From Mariluticola halotolerans (GTDB lineage: Bacteria; Pseudomonadota; Alphaproteobacteria; Rhizobiales; Devosiaceae), in the NCBI RefSeq assembly GCF_021611515.1, contig NZ_CP090960.1:2108001-2172000 (forward strand): a stretch of DNA of 64,000 bases, in the 5' to 3' direction. Made by a program: the position numbers and the translations under genes. The notes beneath the pieces were generated by a model, which searched no databases, was not told the origin of the DNA, and saw only the letters and a program-made list of their open reading frames with translations. Every line of letters begins with the position of its first letter. Position 1 is the first letter of the stretch. Positions 17,639 through 26,407 of the stretch are shown in pieces.

Positions 17639-18646
17639 CTAGAGACCCATCAGCTTTGCCATTTCGTCGGATTCGGCCTGGGCAATTGCCGGATCGATCA
17701 CCACGACCTTGGGCATATTACGTGCACCGGGCACGCCCTCGATCGGGGGGAAGCCATCGGGGTTGTTGAGCTGCTGGCCTTCCACTGTGGTCAGGAAGGA
17801 CATGAACAGCTTCGCCGCATTGGGGTTTGGCGCATCTGCCACCAGACTCATCAGGTTATTCGATGAGATCGTCGGCTCAGGGAACGCCTCTTGCAGCGGC
17901 GCGCCCTTGGCGATCAGTCCCACTGCGACCTGATGAATGCCCGGGGCATACATGGCCTGTGCTCCGGCGGCTACCTGTTGCATTCCCGGCACCGCGCTTT
18001 TCGAATAGGTTGCGTTCTTGCCCAGCCGCCGCAGGAAGTCGTCACCATAGGCATCGCGCAACATTTTGTAGAACTGGTTCGAGGTGACGCCAGAGCGTGG
18101 ATCTGTGAGCATAACCTGTCCCGCCCATTGCGGATCAGCCAGATCTTCCCAACTATCCAGCCCCTCGGCCACCAGATCCGTATTCCACACCAGCGAATAG
18201 GGATTATAGCCCAGAATGACATAGCCATCGAACACGGCTTCGGCGGGCCATGTCGATATGCCGGGCACGTCGTCGAGAGCGGCGAAGATACCCGCTTTCA
18301 CGCCATCGACGTGAAAGGCCTGGTCGGTGCTGTAATAGATGTCTGCAATATTGATGCTGGATTCACGCTCGGCCATGAAACGCTGGGCCAGCGCCGATGA
18401 GCTTTGGCGCTGCACATCAACGGTGATATTGTATTTTTCCTGAAATGCATCCGCGAGCCCTTGCAGGATACCCGGATCAATATTGGCATAAATGGATAGT
18501 TTGCCTTCGCCTTGGGCGGCATCGACCAGTGCCTGGTCCTGTCCCTGGGCGGCTCCGGTAAGCGTCGCTGACATGACCAGCGAAGCGGCCAAAGCCGACA
18601 GGGTTGAAACCATCCTGCCGATATGGGTTTTGTAGTTATGTGACAT
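17639..18646 (-). CDS. ABC transporter substrate-binding protein (Fe3+/spermidine/phosphonate-type, family 1)
   Basis: A 335-residue periplasmic binding protein. A signal peptide is visible (hydrophobic stretch about residues 15-33, cleavage near AAQG/QDQ), followed by the LSIYANIDPGILQGLADAF region typical of FbpA/PhnS-type proteins. The ATG at 18646 is chosen because AAGGAGGAG lies directly before it; the in-frame ATG at 18664 would put that ribosome site inside the gene. It is the last gene of a minus-strand operon ATPase-permease-binding protein. The ligand is uncertain: members bind Fe3+, thiamine, 2-aminoethylphosphonate or small organic anions. Confidence 0.88.
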   Translation of the reverse strand: MSHNYKTHIGRMVSTLSALAASLVMSATLTGAAQGQDQALVDAAQGEGKLSIYANIDPGILQGLADAFQEKYNITVDVQRQSSSALAQRFMAERESSINIADIYYSTDQAFHVDGVKAGIFAALDDVPGISTWPAEAVFDGYVILGYNPYSLVWNTDLVAEGLDSWEDLADPQWAGQVMLTDPRSGVTSNQFYKMLRDAYGDDFLRRLGKNATYSKSAVPGMQQVAAGAQAMYAPGIHQVAVGLIAKGAPLQEAFPEPTISSNNLMSLVADAPNPNAAKLFMSFLTTVEGQQLNNPDGFPPIEGVPGARNMPKVVVIDPAIAQAESDEMAKLMGL

Positions 18647-18709
18647 AGTCTCCTCCTTATTCACAATTATTGGTTTTCAACGGCACGGACGATGGCCCGT
18701 GCCAAGCCG

Positions 18710-20455
18710 TCACGAAACGGTGGCCTTGTGTGCCCGCCGGGTTATGAAGAGCATTAGCCCCACAAGCGTTGAGCTGATCACCGTGATCACCAGGGCAAGT
18801 GCCGCCACTTGCGGAAAGTTTCCAAAGTTCCAGAAATCGAGCAGTACCCGCCCGATCACCGGGTTATGCGTACCGGAGAGAAAGGCTGAGGCCGTGACCT
18901 CTCCGACCGTATGCACGAAGACCATGATCCAGCCCGCAACAAGACCTGGCAGGGCCAACGGCAGCAAGATCTTCACCAGTGTCCTGAGGTCGCTGGCCTT
19001 TGAGACGCGGGACGATTCACTGAGCTCGGCCCCGATAGAATCGGCAGCGGCAGCCGATGCGCGGGCGGCATAGGTAATTGTCATTATCAGGTATGCAAAA
19101 AACAGAATGGCGGTGGTGCCATAAATGCGTAGCGGCTCGCGACTGAAAGCCAGAATGAAAGCCACCCCGATCACCGTATGCGGAATGGTCGCTGGCAGGC
19201 CTGTCAGGCTATCGGCGAATTTGCGCGCTGTACCATTCCGGGTGAAGTGCAGGGCAATGGCACCCGTGAGCAGCATGTTGAGTGTGGCAACGGCAAAACC
19301 CAGCACCATCGAGTTGACGAGAGCTGCCACGGTCTGCCGGTTCTCGAACAGGACAAAGCGGAAATTGTCGAGGGTCAGCACCGACAGATTGATCGCAGGC
19401 GTCCAGAAAGGCTGCAAAGATACCAGCAGCAAACCCAGAAGCGGGAGGACCGAGGTCGCCACGAGATATAGCACCGCAACGCCGAGCACCGCATAGCGGA
19501 AACGCCCAAGCCGCACGGCCGTGCCCCGGAACCCCTTGCCGGCAATGGTGGCATTTTGCCCGCGTTTGACCAGCATGTTCTGGCCGAAAAGCAGGATCTG
19601 CACCACCAAGAGCAAACCGATTGCAAGAACAAGAGCCGGGCCGGTCTGGGCGGGGTATTCGCTTAAAAGCCGGAAAATATAAACCGACAGCACATCGATG
19701 CGCGCGCCCGCGCCAAGCACGGCGGGGACGGAAAACAAGCTGACGCCGGAAATGAAGCCCAAGAGAATGGAAGCGGCGAGCGCAGGCTTGATTGCGGGAA
19801 AGGTCACCTTCAGGATGGTGCGCAACGGGCCGGCACCACTTACGCGTGACGCTTCTTCAACCGCTGGATCGAGCCTTTGCAAGGCGGCAGACACAACCAG
19901 ATAGACATATGGAACCGTGTAAAGTCCGGTGATGATCACCAGGCCGGTCATGGAATATATGTTGAACGGCCCCTGACGCAGATCGATCCCGAAGAGCTGC
20001 AGCATTCCGCGAAAGAAATAATTGAGCAGCCCTGCGCGCGGATCGAGCAACACCGCCCAGCCAATCACACCGGCGACGGGGGGCACGATAAGAGCGGCAA
20101 GGGGCAGCAACTGCCCCATAAAGCCCAGGCTGGCATCGGACCGTTCATTGGCCCAGGCGAGGGCCGAACCAATAACAATCGCGATACCGGTTGCGCCGAC
20201 AACGACAATCAGCGTGTTGAGGATGACCGTGGGAATTGAGCGCGACAAGTCACCCGTTGTAAGCCGCGCAAATCCGTCGACCACGTTGCTGAATTCGTAA
20301 ATCAGGGCGATGCCAAGGGGGTAGATAATGAGCATTGCGGAAAGTGCGATCAGTATTGACCACAAGGTAATAGTGAACGGGCTCAGCCGGGCGACATAGG
20401 GCCGGAGCCGGAATCGTCTGGTGGCCGTCTCGATCTCAGGAGCAGTGAAGCTCAT
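18710..20455 (-). CDS. ABC transporter permease, fused two-domain (FbpB/PhnV-like)
   Basis: A 581-residue inner-membrane protein with two tandem BPD-type permease halves, about six helices each, as in FbpB-class transporters that use one fused permease. EAA-loop-like segments (for example EEASRVSGAGPLRTILKVTFP and SRVSKASDLRTLVKILLP) occur in each half and should contact the ATPase. Its ATG overlaps the ATPase stop codon by one base (TAATG), so the two are translationally coupled. The binding-protein gene starts 63 bp downstream. Confidence 0.92.
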   Translation of the reverse strand: MSFTAPEIETATRRFRLRPYVARLSPFTITLWSILIALSAMLIIYPLGIALIYEFSNVVDGFARLTTGDLSRSIPTVILNTLIVVVGATGIAIVIGSALAWANERSDASLGFMGQLLPLAALIVPPVAGVIGWAVLLDPRAGLLNYFFRGMLQLFGIDLRQGPFNIYSMTGLVIITGLYTVPYVYLVVSAALQRLDPAVEEASRVSGAGPLRTILKVTFPAIKPALAASILLGFISGVSLFSVPAVLGAGARIDVLSVYIFRLLSEYPAQTGPALVLAIGLLLVVQILLFGQNMLVKRGQNATIAGKGFRGTAVRLGRFRYAVLGVAVLYLVATSVLPLLGLLLVSLQPFWTPAINLSVLTLDNFRFVLFENRQTVAALVNSMVLGFAVATLNMLLTGAIALHFTRNGTARKFADSLTGLPATIPHTVIGVAFILAFSREPLRIYGTTAILFFAYLIMTITYAARASAAAADSIGAELSESSRVSKASDLRTLVKILLPLALPGLVAGWIMVFVHTVGEVTASAFLSGTHNPVIGRVLLDFWNFGNFPQVAALALVITVISSTLVGLMLFITRRAHKATVS

Positions 20456-21603
20456 TATTCACTGCCCCCTACCTCAAAGATCCGGACCTTTTCCAGCGGA
20501 CAGCATATATGAACCTGCTGGCCGATTTCGCGTGGCGCCTGGCCGCTTTGCGACACCACTATATCGTGGTCACCGCACCGGATTACGTGCTGGACAACTG
20601 CCCCCAGATAGAAGGAGTGAGTCAGTTCGCCGGAAACGACATTTGTTTCGGCGGCCCGGCTTGCATCAACAAAACTGCAATGTTCAGGGCGGAACATCAC
20701 CCAGGCCTTGTCGCCGGATTTGAGCGGGGTACCGCCCACCACGCCCTTGAGCGCACCAATGGGGGTCGACACGGTCAGCGTGTCACCGGCTTCAAGGATT
20801 TCTGCCTCGATCTCATTGGCCGAGCCCACAAAGTCGGCCACATAGCGGGTGCGCGGCCTGTCATAGATATCCATGGGCGTTCCGGTCTGCGCAATTTGGC
20901 CGACATTCATCACCGCCACGCGGTCGGCAAGCGCGAGCGCTTCGACCTGGTCGTGTGTCACATAAACGGCTGAAAATCCGATGCGGGCCTGCAGGTTGAG
21001 CAGTTCGATACGCAAACGCTCGCGCACCTTGGCATCGAGATTTGACAAAGGCTCATCAAACAGCACAAGCCCATCGCCCGATACAATCGCACGGGCCAGC
21101 GCCACGCGCTGTTGCTGACCGCCGCTTAACTGTCCGGGGTAAGCGGCACCATAGGTGCCAAGACCGACCAGCTCCAGCGCCTCCTGGGCCCGGGCGTGCG
21201 CATCCCGCGTATTCACGCCACCGTTTTTGAGCGGATAAGCCACGTTCTCGCTGATTTTAAGGTGTGGCCACAGCGCATAGGACTGAAACACCATGTTGAG
21301 CTGACGCTTTTCGGGGGGCACGAAAACCCCGGATTCCGAACAGAAAACCAGTTGCCCATTGATATAGATCTGACCGGCATCCGGTTCTTCCAGACCAGCA
21401 ATACATCGCAGAAGCGTCGTTTTTCCGCAGCCGCTCGGCCCCAGCAAGACAACGAATTCATCAGCACCGATTTCCAGCGACACATTGTCGAGTGCGACAT
21501 GCTCGCCCCGGCGTGTGCGGTAGATCTTGGACAGGTTGCGAATCGAAACCCGCACCGCTGTACCTTCCTGTTTTTCCGCACCTTCCTGCCGCCGTTCAAG
21601 CAT
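20455..21603 (-). CDS. ABC transporter ATP-binding protein (FbpC/PotA-type)
   Basis: A 382-residue ATPase with Walker A GPSGCGKTT, Q-loop FQSYALWPH, signature LSGGQQQRVALARA and Walker B LVLFDEP, plus a C-terminal TOBE-like domain (about 270-380). The start at 21603 is supported by GGGAGGAGGG upstream. It is the first gene of the minus-strand transporter operon and diverges from the CoA-transferase operon across 142 bp, so substrate uptake and CoA activation may be co-controlled. Confidence 0.93.
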   Translation of the reverse strand: MLERRQEGAEKQEGTAVRVSIRNLSKIYRTRRGEHVALDNVSLEIGADEFVVLLGPSGCGKTTLLRCIAGLEEPDAGQIYINGQLVFCSESGVFVPPEKRQLNMVFQSYALWPHLKISENVAYPLKNGGVNTRDAHARAQEALELVGLGTYGAAYPGQLSGGQQQRVALARAIVSGDGLVLFDEPLSNLDAKVRERLRIELLNLQARIGFSAVYVTHDQVEALALADRVAVMNVGQIAQTGTPMDIYDRPRTRYVADFVGSANEIEAEILEAGDTLTVSTPIGALKGVVGGTPLKSGDKAWVMFRPEHCSFVDASRAAETNVVSGELTHSFYLGAVVQHVIRCGDHDIVVSQSGQAPREIGQQVHICCPLEKVRIFEVGGSE

Positions 21604-21618
21604 CAGTCCCTCCTCCCA

Positions 21619-21630
21619 GATTGCGCCTAT
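21619..21630. promoter_or_regulatory. Candidate IclR-type site GATTGCGCCTAT (copy 1)
   Basis: This exact 12-mer recurs at 26356-26367 in front of the IclR gene. Copy 1 lies in the divergent promoter region of the transporter and CoA-transferase operons. A short interrupted palindrome, TATGT-T-ACATA, lies nearby at 21648-21658. Confidence 0.45.
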
Positions 21631-21745
21631 TGGCGTTTGGACTTCGTTATGTTACATAGCGGAAACTATCACGATGTGCAATAGACTCGCACCATGTGAA
21701 AAGATTAGCTCGTATTTGGGCAAAGATGGCAGGAGCAAGAAATCT

Positions 21746-22942
21746 ATGGCGCAAGCATTAAACGGGATCAAAATCCTCGACCTTTCCCATGTAATGGCGG
21801 GCCCATTCTGCACACGTCAACTGGCGCTGCTGGGCGCGGAGGTGATCAAGGTGGAGCGCCCGGGTGAGGGCGATGTCATGCGTTATTACGGCCATGATCC
21901 GCGCTTTGGACGAAACTCTCCCAACTTTGTGGGCTATAATGCGGGCAAGCGGTCGATCACGCTCGATTTTTCGACCGCAGAAGGCATGAATATCCTCAGG
22001 CGCCTGATCAGCGACACCGATGTTCTGGTGGAAAATTTTCGCCCCGGCGTGCTCGATGCCAAAGGCCTGGGCTGGGAAGACTGCAAGGCAATCAACAGCT
22101 CACTTATTTATTGCTCAATCTCCGGATACGGGCAGGATTCTCACCTCAAGCACAACCCCGCCTATGACCACATCGCTCAGGCAATGTCCGGAATGATGTC
22201 GCTGCAAGGCGCCGAGAACGATCCGCCCATGAAGGTCGGTTTTCCCTTGATTGACACTTTTTCAGGCCACATGGCAGCGTTCTCCATACTTGCCGCGCTG
22301 GTTCGGCGTGAGCGCGGGGGCGGCGGCCAGCGCATCGATGTGAGCATGCTGGACGCCTCGATGGTGCTGATGAGTTCAATGGTTCTGAAGTATCTTGCGA
22401 CCGGCGATGTGCCGCCGCGTGTTGGCAACAAGGGGTTCAGTCTCAGCGCGACTGCAGACATGTTCGAGACCAGTGACCGGCCTATCTCCATTGGTGCGAA
22501 TACCAACGCCCAGTTCGTTTCACTCTGCAAGGTGCTGGGACTTGACGGTCTCATCGAGGATCCGCGTTACGCAAACGCGCCTGGACGATGGGAGCATTCC
22601 AAACCGTTGCGCGCAGAAATTTCTGCAGCGGTTGCCAAGTGGAAGGCCGAAGAGCTCGAAATCGAACTCAATGCCAGCGATGTGCCGGCAGCGGTGGTGC
22701 GCGATCTCGCCGGGATCATCAATCATCCCCATTTCGATGGCCGGCCAACCTTTTACGATGTGGACGTCCCTGCATGGGAGGGGTCAACGCGGATCATCAA
22801 CGGCGGATTTGTTACCGATGTGGATGGACCGGGAACCAGCACCCAAGCCCCCGACCTTGGCGAACACACCGATGAAATACTGTCGGAACTGGGGTTTGAC
22901 GCGCGTACGGTCGCGGACTTGAAGGAGCGCAAGGTCATATGA
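21746..22942 (+). CDS. CaiB/BaiF family (class III) CoA-transferase
   Basis: A 398-residue enzyme that moves CoA between carboxylic acids. Family marks include ILDLSHVMAGP at the N-terminus, AEVIKVERP, NAGKRSITLD, VLVENFRPGV, and Asp141 in NPAYDHIAQA, the expected acyl-anhydride-forming aspartate. The start at ATG 21746 (MAQALNG) matches the family; the frame is open back to 21527 but that part overlaps the divergent gene's start. AGGAG lies 11 nt upstream. The stop overlaps the next gene (ATGA), so it begins a tight operon. It likely activates an acid for the two dehydratase-like proteins. Acid identity unknown. Confidence 0.92.
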   Translation: MAQALNGIKILDLSHVMAGPFCTRQLALLGAEVIKVERPGEGDVMRYYGHDPRFGRNSPNFVGYNAGKRSITLDFSTAEGMNILRRLISDTDVLVENFRPGVLDAKGLGWEDCKAINSSLIYCSISGYGQDSHLKHNPAYDHIAQAMSGMMSLQGAENDPPMKVGFPLIDTFSGHMAAFSILAALVRRERGGGGQRIDVSMLDASMVLMSSMVLKYLATGDVPPRVGNKGFSLSATADMFETSDRPISIGANTNAQFVSLCKVLGLDGLIEDPRYANAPGRWEHSKPLRAEISAAVAKWKAEELEIELNASDVPAAVVRDLAGIINHPHFDGRPTFYDVDVPAWEGSTRIINGGFVTDVDGPGTSTQAPDLGEHTDEILSELGFDARTVADLKERKVI

Positions 22943-24063
22943 GTAAAAGCCTGACCGATCTGCACCAACTTGATGCGCTGCTTGCCGACCCTCTCGCGCC
23001 GGCGCGCGCCAAAAAAGAGGCAGGCACGATGGTTTTCGGCGTTCTGGGCGCCGCCGCGCCGCGCGAAGTCATCGAAGCCGCTGGCGGGTTCGGTGTCAGA
23101 TTGCGTGGCGGCCCGCAAGGCGCGACGCCGCGCGCTGACCGCTTCATGGAACCTGTGCACGAGATGTGGCTCCGCCAGGTGTTCGACACATTGCTCTCGG
23201 GCGAGTTCGACCTGTTGGACGCCATTGTCGTGCCGCGAAGCTCGGAGGGCCTGCTGCAGTTTTACTATCTCGTTGAATATGTGCGTTCGGTCGAGCCTGA
23301 CCTCAAACTGCCACCGCTTATTCTGTTCGATCTGCTGCAAACGCCCGGCAAACTAACCGAAGATTACGTGCACCAACGTGTGCTTGGCCTTGCAGAGACC
23401 TTCGGCACGATCACCGGCAAACCGGTGACGGCCGAGGCTCTGTCAACTCAGATAGCTCATGCCAACGGTGCGCGGGCAGCGTTTCGGGCTGCAACCAGGC
23501 TCCCGGGCGCGACTGGCGCGCAGCGACTGCGGCTTGCTGCCGCCGGCCAGTTGCTAGACGCCGCTGATTTTCGCTTATTGTGCGAGACCGCCGGGGATGC
23601 GTGGCACGGGGACATTCCGGCACGCCCGGGGATCTTTGTCAGTGGTGCCGGGCATGAATCTCCCATGATCTATGATGTCATCGCCGCGGCCGGCATCGAT
23701 GTCATCGGCGAAGATCATGACTGGGGTGAACGCCTTTATGCCCATGACATCGCAACCGAGGCGGACCCGTTCCGCGCCGTTGCGCGCCACTACCAAATCC
23801 ATGGCATCACGCCACGTCAATTTGAACCAGGCCCACCCGCTGACGATCAAACCGGAACGGATGCCCCGGCCGGTGCGCTATTCTGTTTCGATGAGCATGA
23901 TGACACCTTTGGCTGGGACTATCCCGCCCATCGGTCCCGGCTGGCGGCCGCAGGCCTGGCGGTAGGTGTCGTGCGTACGCGAAGCGGCGCGTTCGCCACA
24001 AATGCCGACGCCGAGACCCTTTCGCGATTTCTGAACACCGTGACCTCCGGGGGATCCCAATGA
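22939..24063 (+). CDS. 2-hydroxyacyl-CoA dehydratase D-family-like subunit, cluster cysteines largely absent
   Basis: A 374-residue protein with the overall plan of the HgdB/FldC/BcrC family: GAAAPREVIEAAG near the N-terminus, a DAIVVPRSSEG segment where relatives have a Cys-Asp pair, and a C-terminal WDYPAHRSRLAAAGL region. Active relatives bind a [4Fe-4S] cluster through three cysteines. Here only Cys215 and Cys316 exist and neither is in an expected ligand context; the usual CxxxR-like and CD positions read otherwise (VHEMW, RSSEG, GEDHDWG). A radical dehydratase is therefore unlikely and the function is unknown. It overlaps both neighbours by ATGA. Confidence 0.78.
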   Translation: MSKSLTDLHQLDALLADPLAPARAKKEAGTMVFGVLGAAAPREVIEAAGGFGVRLRGGPQGATPRADRFMEPVHEMWLRQVFDTLLSGEFDLLDAIVVPRSSEGLLQFYYLVEYVRSVEPDLKLPPLILFDLLQTPGKLTEDYVHQRVLGLAETFGTITGKPVTAEALSTQIAHANGARAAFRAATRLPGATGAQRLRLAAAGQLLDAADFRLLCETAGDAWHGDIPARPGIFVSGAGHESPMIYDVIAAAGIDVIGEDHDWGERLYAHDIATEADPFRAVARHYQIHGITPRQFEPGPPADDQTGTDAPAGALFCFDEHDDTFGWDYPAHRSRLAAAGLAVGVVRTRSGAFATNADAETLSRFLNTVTSGGSQ

Positions 24064-25328
24064 CGCAACCCGCCTACGAGCCCCTTGCAGCGACTGCGCT
24101 GGCCAAAGAGCGGCAGAAGCAGTGGTTTACCGATTTCCGCGATCGCGCAATCAACGAGGGTGAACCTTATGTGATCGCGGCAGCGGTCTCCCCCCACGAA
24201 ATTTTTCACACCATGGGCGTGCCGCTGGTGACCAACACCTGGTATTCCTCCATCATTTCGGCCAAGCGGCTCTCCCCCTATTATTTCGATCTTATGGAAA
24301 AGCTTGGATACCACGCGGATCTTCCGCGTTATCTGAGCCTGCCGATGATGACGACACTTGATGGGGATGCCGAGCGGGCGCCCTATGGCGGATTGCCCAA
24401 ACCCGCCATGATCGTGGACCGTCTGCGCGGCGATTATGCGCAGCGCATCTCGCGTCAATGGGCTGCCGCGTTCGGCTCTCCCCATTATTTTCTGGATGTG
24501 CCGGCACAGACACGGCTTGCGCCCGATTGGTGGAACAGGGCCCAGCACGCCTGGGAGAACCTTTATGAGCCGCACCGCCTCGACTTCTATGTGAACCAGA
24601 TCAAGGGCCTGATCGCGTTTGCCCAAGAGGAGACCGGGCGCCGGTTCGATCTGGACGCATTCGGGGACCAGATGCACAAGATCAACGCTGCCGGCGAAAA
24701 CGTCTCCCGCGCCCGCGATTTGATTGCCAGCGCCGACAAACTGCCCGTTGCCATGCCGGATCAGCTGACCAATGTGATGGCTGCAACCTGGAACAGAGGT
24801 TCCCAATGGTCCGTTGACCATACAGCGCGCTATGCCGACGAGATCGCCGGGCGCGTTGAAAACGGAACCTCGGTCGCACCCAATGAAAAAAAGCGCCTCT
24901 TGTGGCTCAATACGGGGCTGTGGTTCAACACAGCCTTCTATCGCGCATTTGAGGAAAGCCACGGTGCGGTTTTTGTGTGGTCGATGTATTCGAACTATCT
25001 TTCGGACGGGTACCGCAAATATTCCTCTTCGGATCCGTTGCGGGCCCTGGCGGCACGCAGCATCTCGATGAACGAACAATTGCACCTGCCGCCTTGGATG
25101 TCCGGCTGGATCTTGAAACAGGCGGAAGATTTTCGCGCCGACGGGGCGGTGATGCTGACCCCGATCGGGGACCGGCTTTCCGCATTCGGCACCCGCGCCT
25201 GCATTGACATGCTGGAGCGGAATGGCCTGCCCGTGCTTGAACTGAGCGCCAGCATGGTCGATGCCCGGATGTGGGACAATGACGAGATGATTGCCAAGGT
25301 GGGTAATTTTATCGAAACGCGTCTTTAG
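24060..25328 (+). CDS. 2-hydroxyacyl-CoA dehydratase alpha-subunit-like protein, cysteine-poor
   Basis: A 422-residue partner of the preceding protein with HgdA/BcrB-like layout: HEIFHTMGVPLV early, LPKPAMIVDRL in the middle, and a C-terminal GLPVLELSASMVDARMW segment resembling the ExDxxDxR region of the family. The first two cluster-binding cysteines expected in active subunits are missing; the only Cys is Cys381 (TRACID), where a third ligand could sit. It is rich in Trp and Tyr, unlike typical members. Overlap by ATGA with the previous gene implies a stoichiometric complex. No activator ATPase (HgdC-type) lies in the window. Confidence 0.75.
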   Translation: MTQPAYEPLAATALAKERQKQWFTDFRDRAINEGEPYVIAAAVSPHEIFHTMGVPLVTNTWYSSIISAKRLSPYYFDLMEKLGYHADLPRYLSLPMMTTLDGDAERAPYGGLPKPAMIVDRLRGDYAQRISRQWAAAFGSPHYFLDVPAQTRLAPDWWNRAQHAWENLYEPHRLDFYVNQIKGLIAFAQEETGRRFDLDAFGDQMHKINAAGENVSRARDLIASADKLPVAMPDQLTNVMAATWNRGSQWSVDHTARYADEIAGRVENGTSVAPNEKKRLLWLNTGLWFNTAFYRAFEESHGAVFVWSMYSNYLSDGYRKYSSSDPLRALAARSISMNEQLHLPPWMSGWILKQAEDFRADGAVMLTPIGDRLSAFGTRACIDMLERNGLPVLELSASMVDARMWDNDEMIAKVGNFIETRL

Positions 25329-25345
25329 GCACCAGGGAGAGCATT

Positions 25346-26320
25346 ATGCAGGCAATTGAAATCGACGGTAAAGGTGGCCCGGAAGTTCTCAGGATGGTCG
25401 AGCGGCCAGCGCCGCAACCAAGAGCCGGAGAAGTGCAGATCGCTGTGACGGCCGCCGGCGTCAATGGCGCTGATCTCGCACAACGCCGCGGTGTTTATCC
25501 GCCCCCTGAAGGGGCGTCGGATTTGCCGGGGCTCGAGGTGTCGGGAACCATTTCCGCGCTTGGGGCAGATGTGTCCGGTTTTGCGGTTGGCGACAGGGTT
25601 TGTGCCCTGCTGGAGGGCGGCGGGTATGCACAATATTGCACCGTGCCCGCAGGTCAGGTTCTGCCTGTGCCGGACAGCATGGACCTGGTGGCCAGCGCGG
25701 GCATAGTTGAGACCACGGCCACGGTCTGGAGTAATATTTTCGAGATCGGCAAGCTCAAGAAGGGCGAGACCCTGCTCGTGCATGGCGGTGGCAGCGGCAT
25801 CGGCACGACTGCCATTCAACTGGGCAAGCTGTTCGGCGCGCGCGTCTTCGTCACCTGCCAGAATGAAGAAAAGGCGCAGCGCTGCGTCCAACTCGGTGCT
25901 GAGCGCGCGATCAATTACCGCCGCGAAGATTTTGCGGAAATCCTGCGCAGTGAAGGCGGTGCCGACGTCATTCTTGATATCATCGGCGGCCCCTATCTCG
26001 AAAATAATATAAAGGCCCTGAAACGCGGTGGCCGGCTCGTTTTCATCGCATTCGGGCAGGGCCGCAACGGCACGCTCGACATCGCACGCGTGATGATGAA
26101 CGGGTTGACGGTTACCGGCTCGACCTTGCGTGCCCGGCCAATCGCGGAAAAGGCGCGGCTTGTCTCTGAATTGAGGAAACATGTCTGGCCGCATCTGACC
26201 AATGGCGGGTTCGTTCCTGTGATTGATCAGGTCTTTTCAATGGCGGATGCAGCCAAAGCCCATGAGCACATGGAGGCAAGCCGCCATTTCGGCAAAATCG
26301 TGCTCAAGATGCCCGCGTGA
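25346..26320 (+). CDS. Zinc-independent MDR oxidoreductase (quinone oxidoreductase/PIG3-like)
   Basis: A 324-residue NAD(P)H-dependent medium-chain reductase. GROES-like N-terminal half with GVNGADLAQRRGVYPPP and PGLEVSG, then a Rossmann half with the loop HGGGSGIG at about residues 148-155. The structural and catalytic zinc cysteines are absent, as in quinone reductases, enoyl reductases and TP53I3/PIG3-like proteins. GGGAGAG stands before ATG 25346. As fourth gene of the CoA-transferase operon, it could reduce an enoyl-CoA or quinone-like intermediate; substrate is inference. Confidence 0.9.
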   Translation: MQAIEIDGKGGPEVLRMVERPAPQPRAGEVQIAVTAAGVNGADLAQRRGVYPPPEGASDLPGLEVSGTISALGADVSGFAVGDRVCALLEGGGYAQYCTVPAGQVLPVPDSMDLVASAGIVETTATVWSNIFEIGKLKKGETLLVHGGGSGIGTTAIQLGKLFGARVFVTCQNEEKAQRCVQLGAERAINYRREDFAEILRSEGGADVILDIIGGPYLENNIKALKRGGRLVFIAFGQGRNGTLDIARVMMNGLTVTGSTLRARPIAEKARLVSELRKHVWPHLTNGGFVPVIDQVFSMADAAKAHEHMEASRHFGKIVLKMPA

Positions 26321-26341
26321 GCCGGCGCGCAGACCAAGCAC

Positions 26342-26395
26342 AATGTTCATTTGCGGATTGCGCCTATATATAGCTGGTGAAACGCAACGAACATT
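26342..26395. promoter_or_regulatory. Inverted-repeat operator candidate before the IclR gene
   Basis: AATGTTC (26342-26348) and GAACATT (26389-26395) are exact inverted arms, extended inward by TTTGCG and CGCAA with one base offset. Inside lie the 12-mer GATTGCGCCTAT (26356-26367), shared with the divergent promoter at 21619, and the palindrome CTATATATAG (26364-26373). The layout suits autoregulation by the IclR protein that starts at 26408. Confidence 0.55.
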
Positions 26396-26407
26396 GAGTC
26401 GGGCCCA

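Noticed and set aside
22939-25328. Functional (R)-2-hydroxyacyl-CoA dehydratase or benzoyl-CoA reductase
   Set aside because: Most cluster-binding cysteines and the activator ATPase are missing, so the canonical radical mechanism is not supported.
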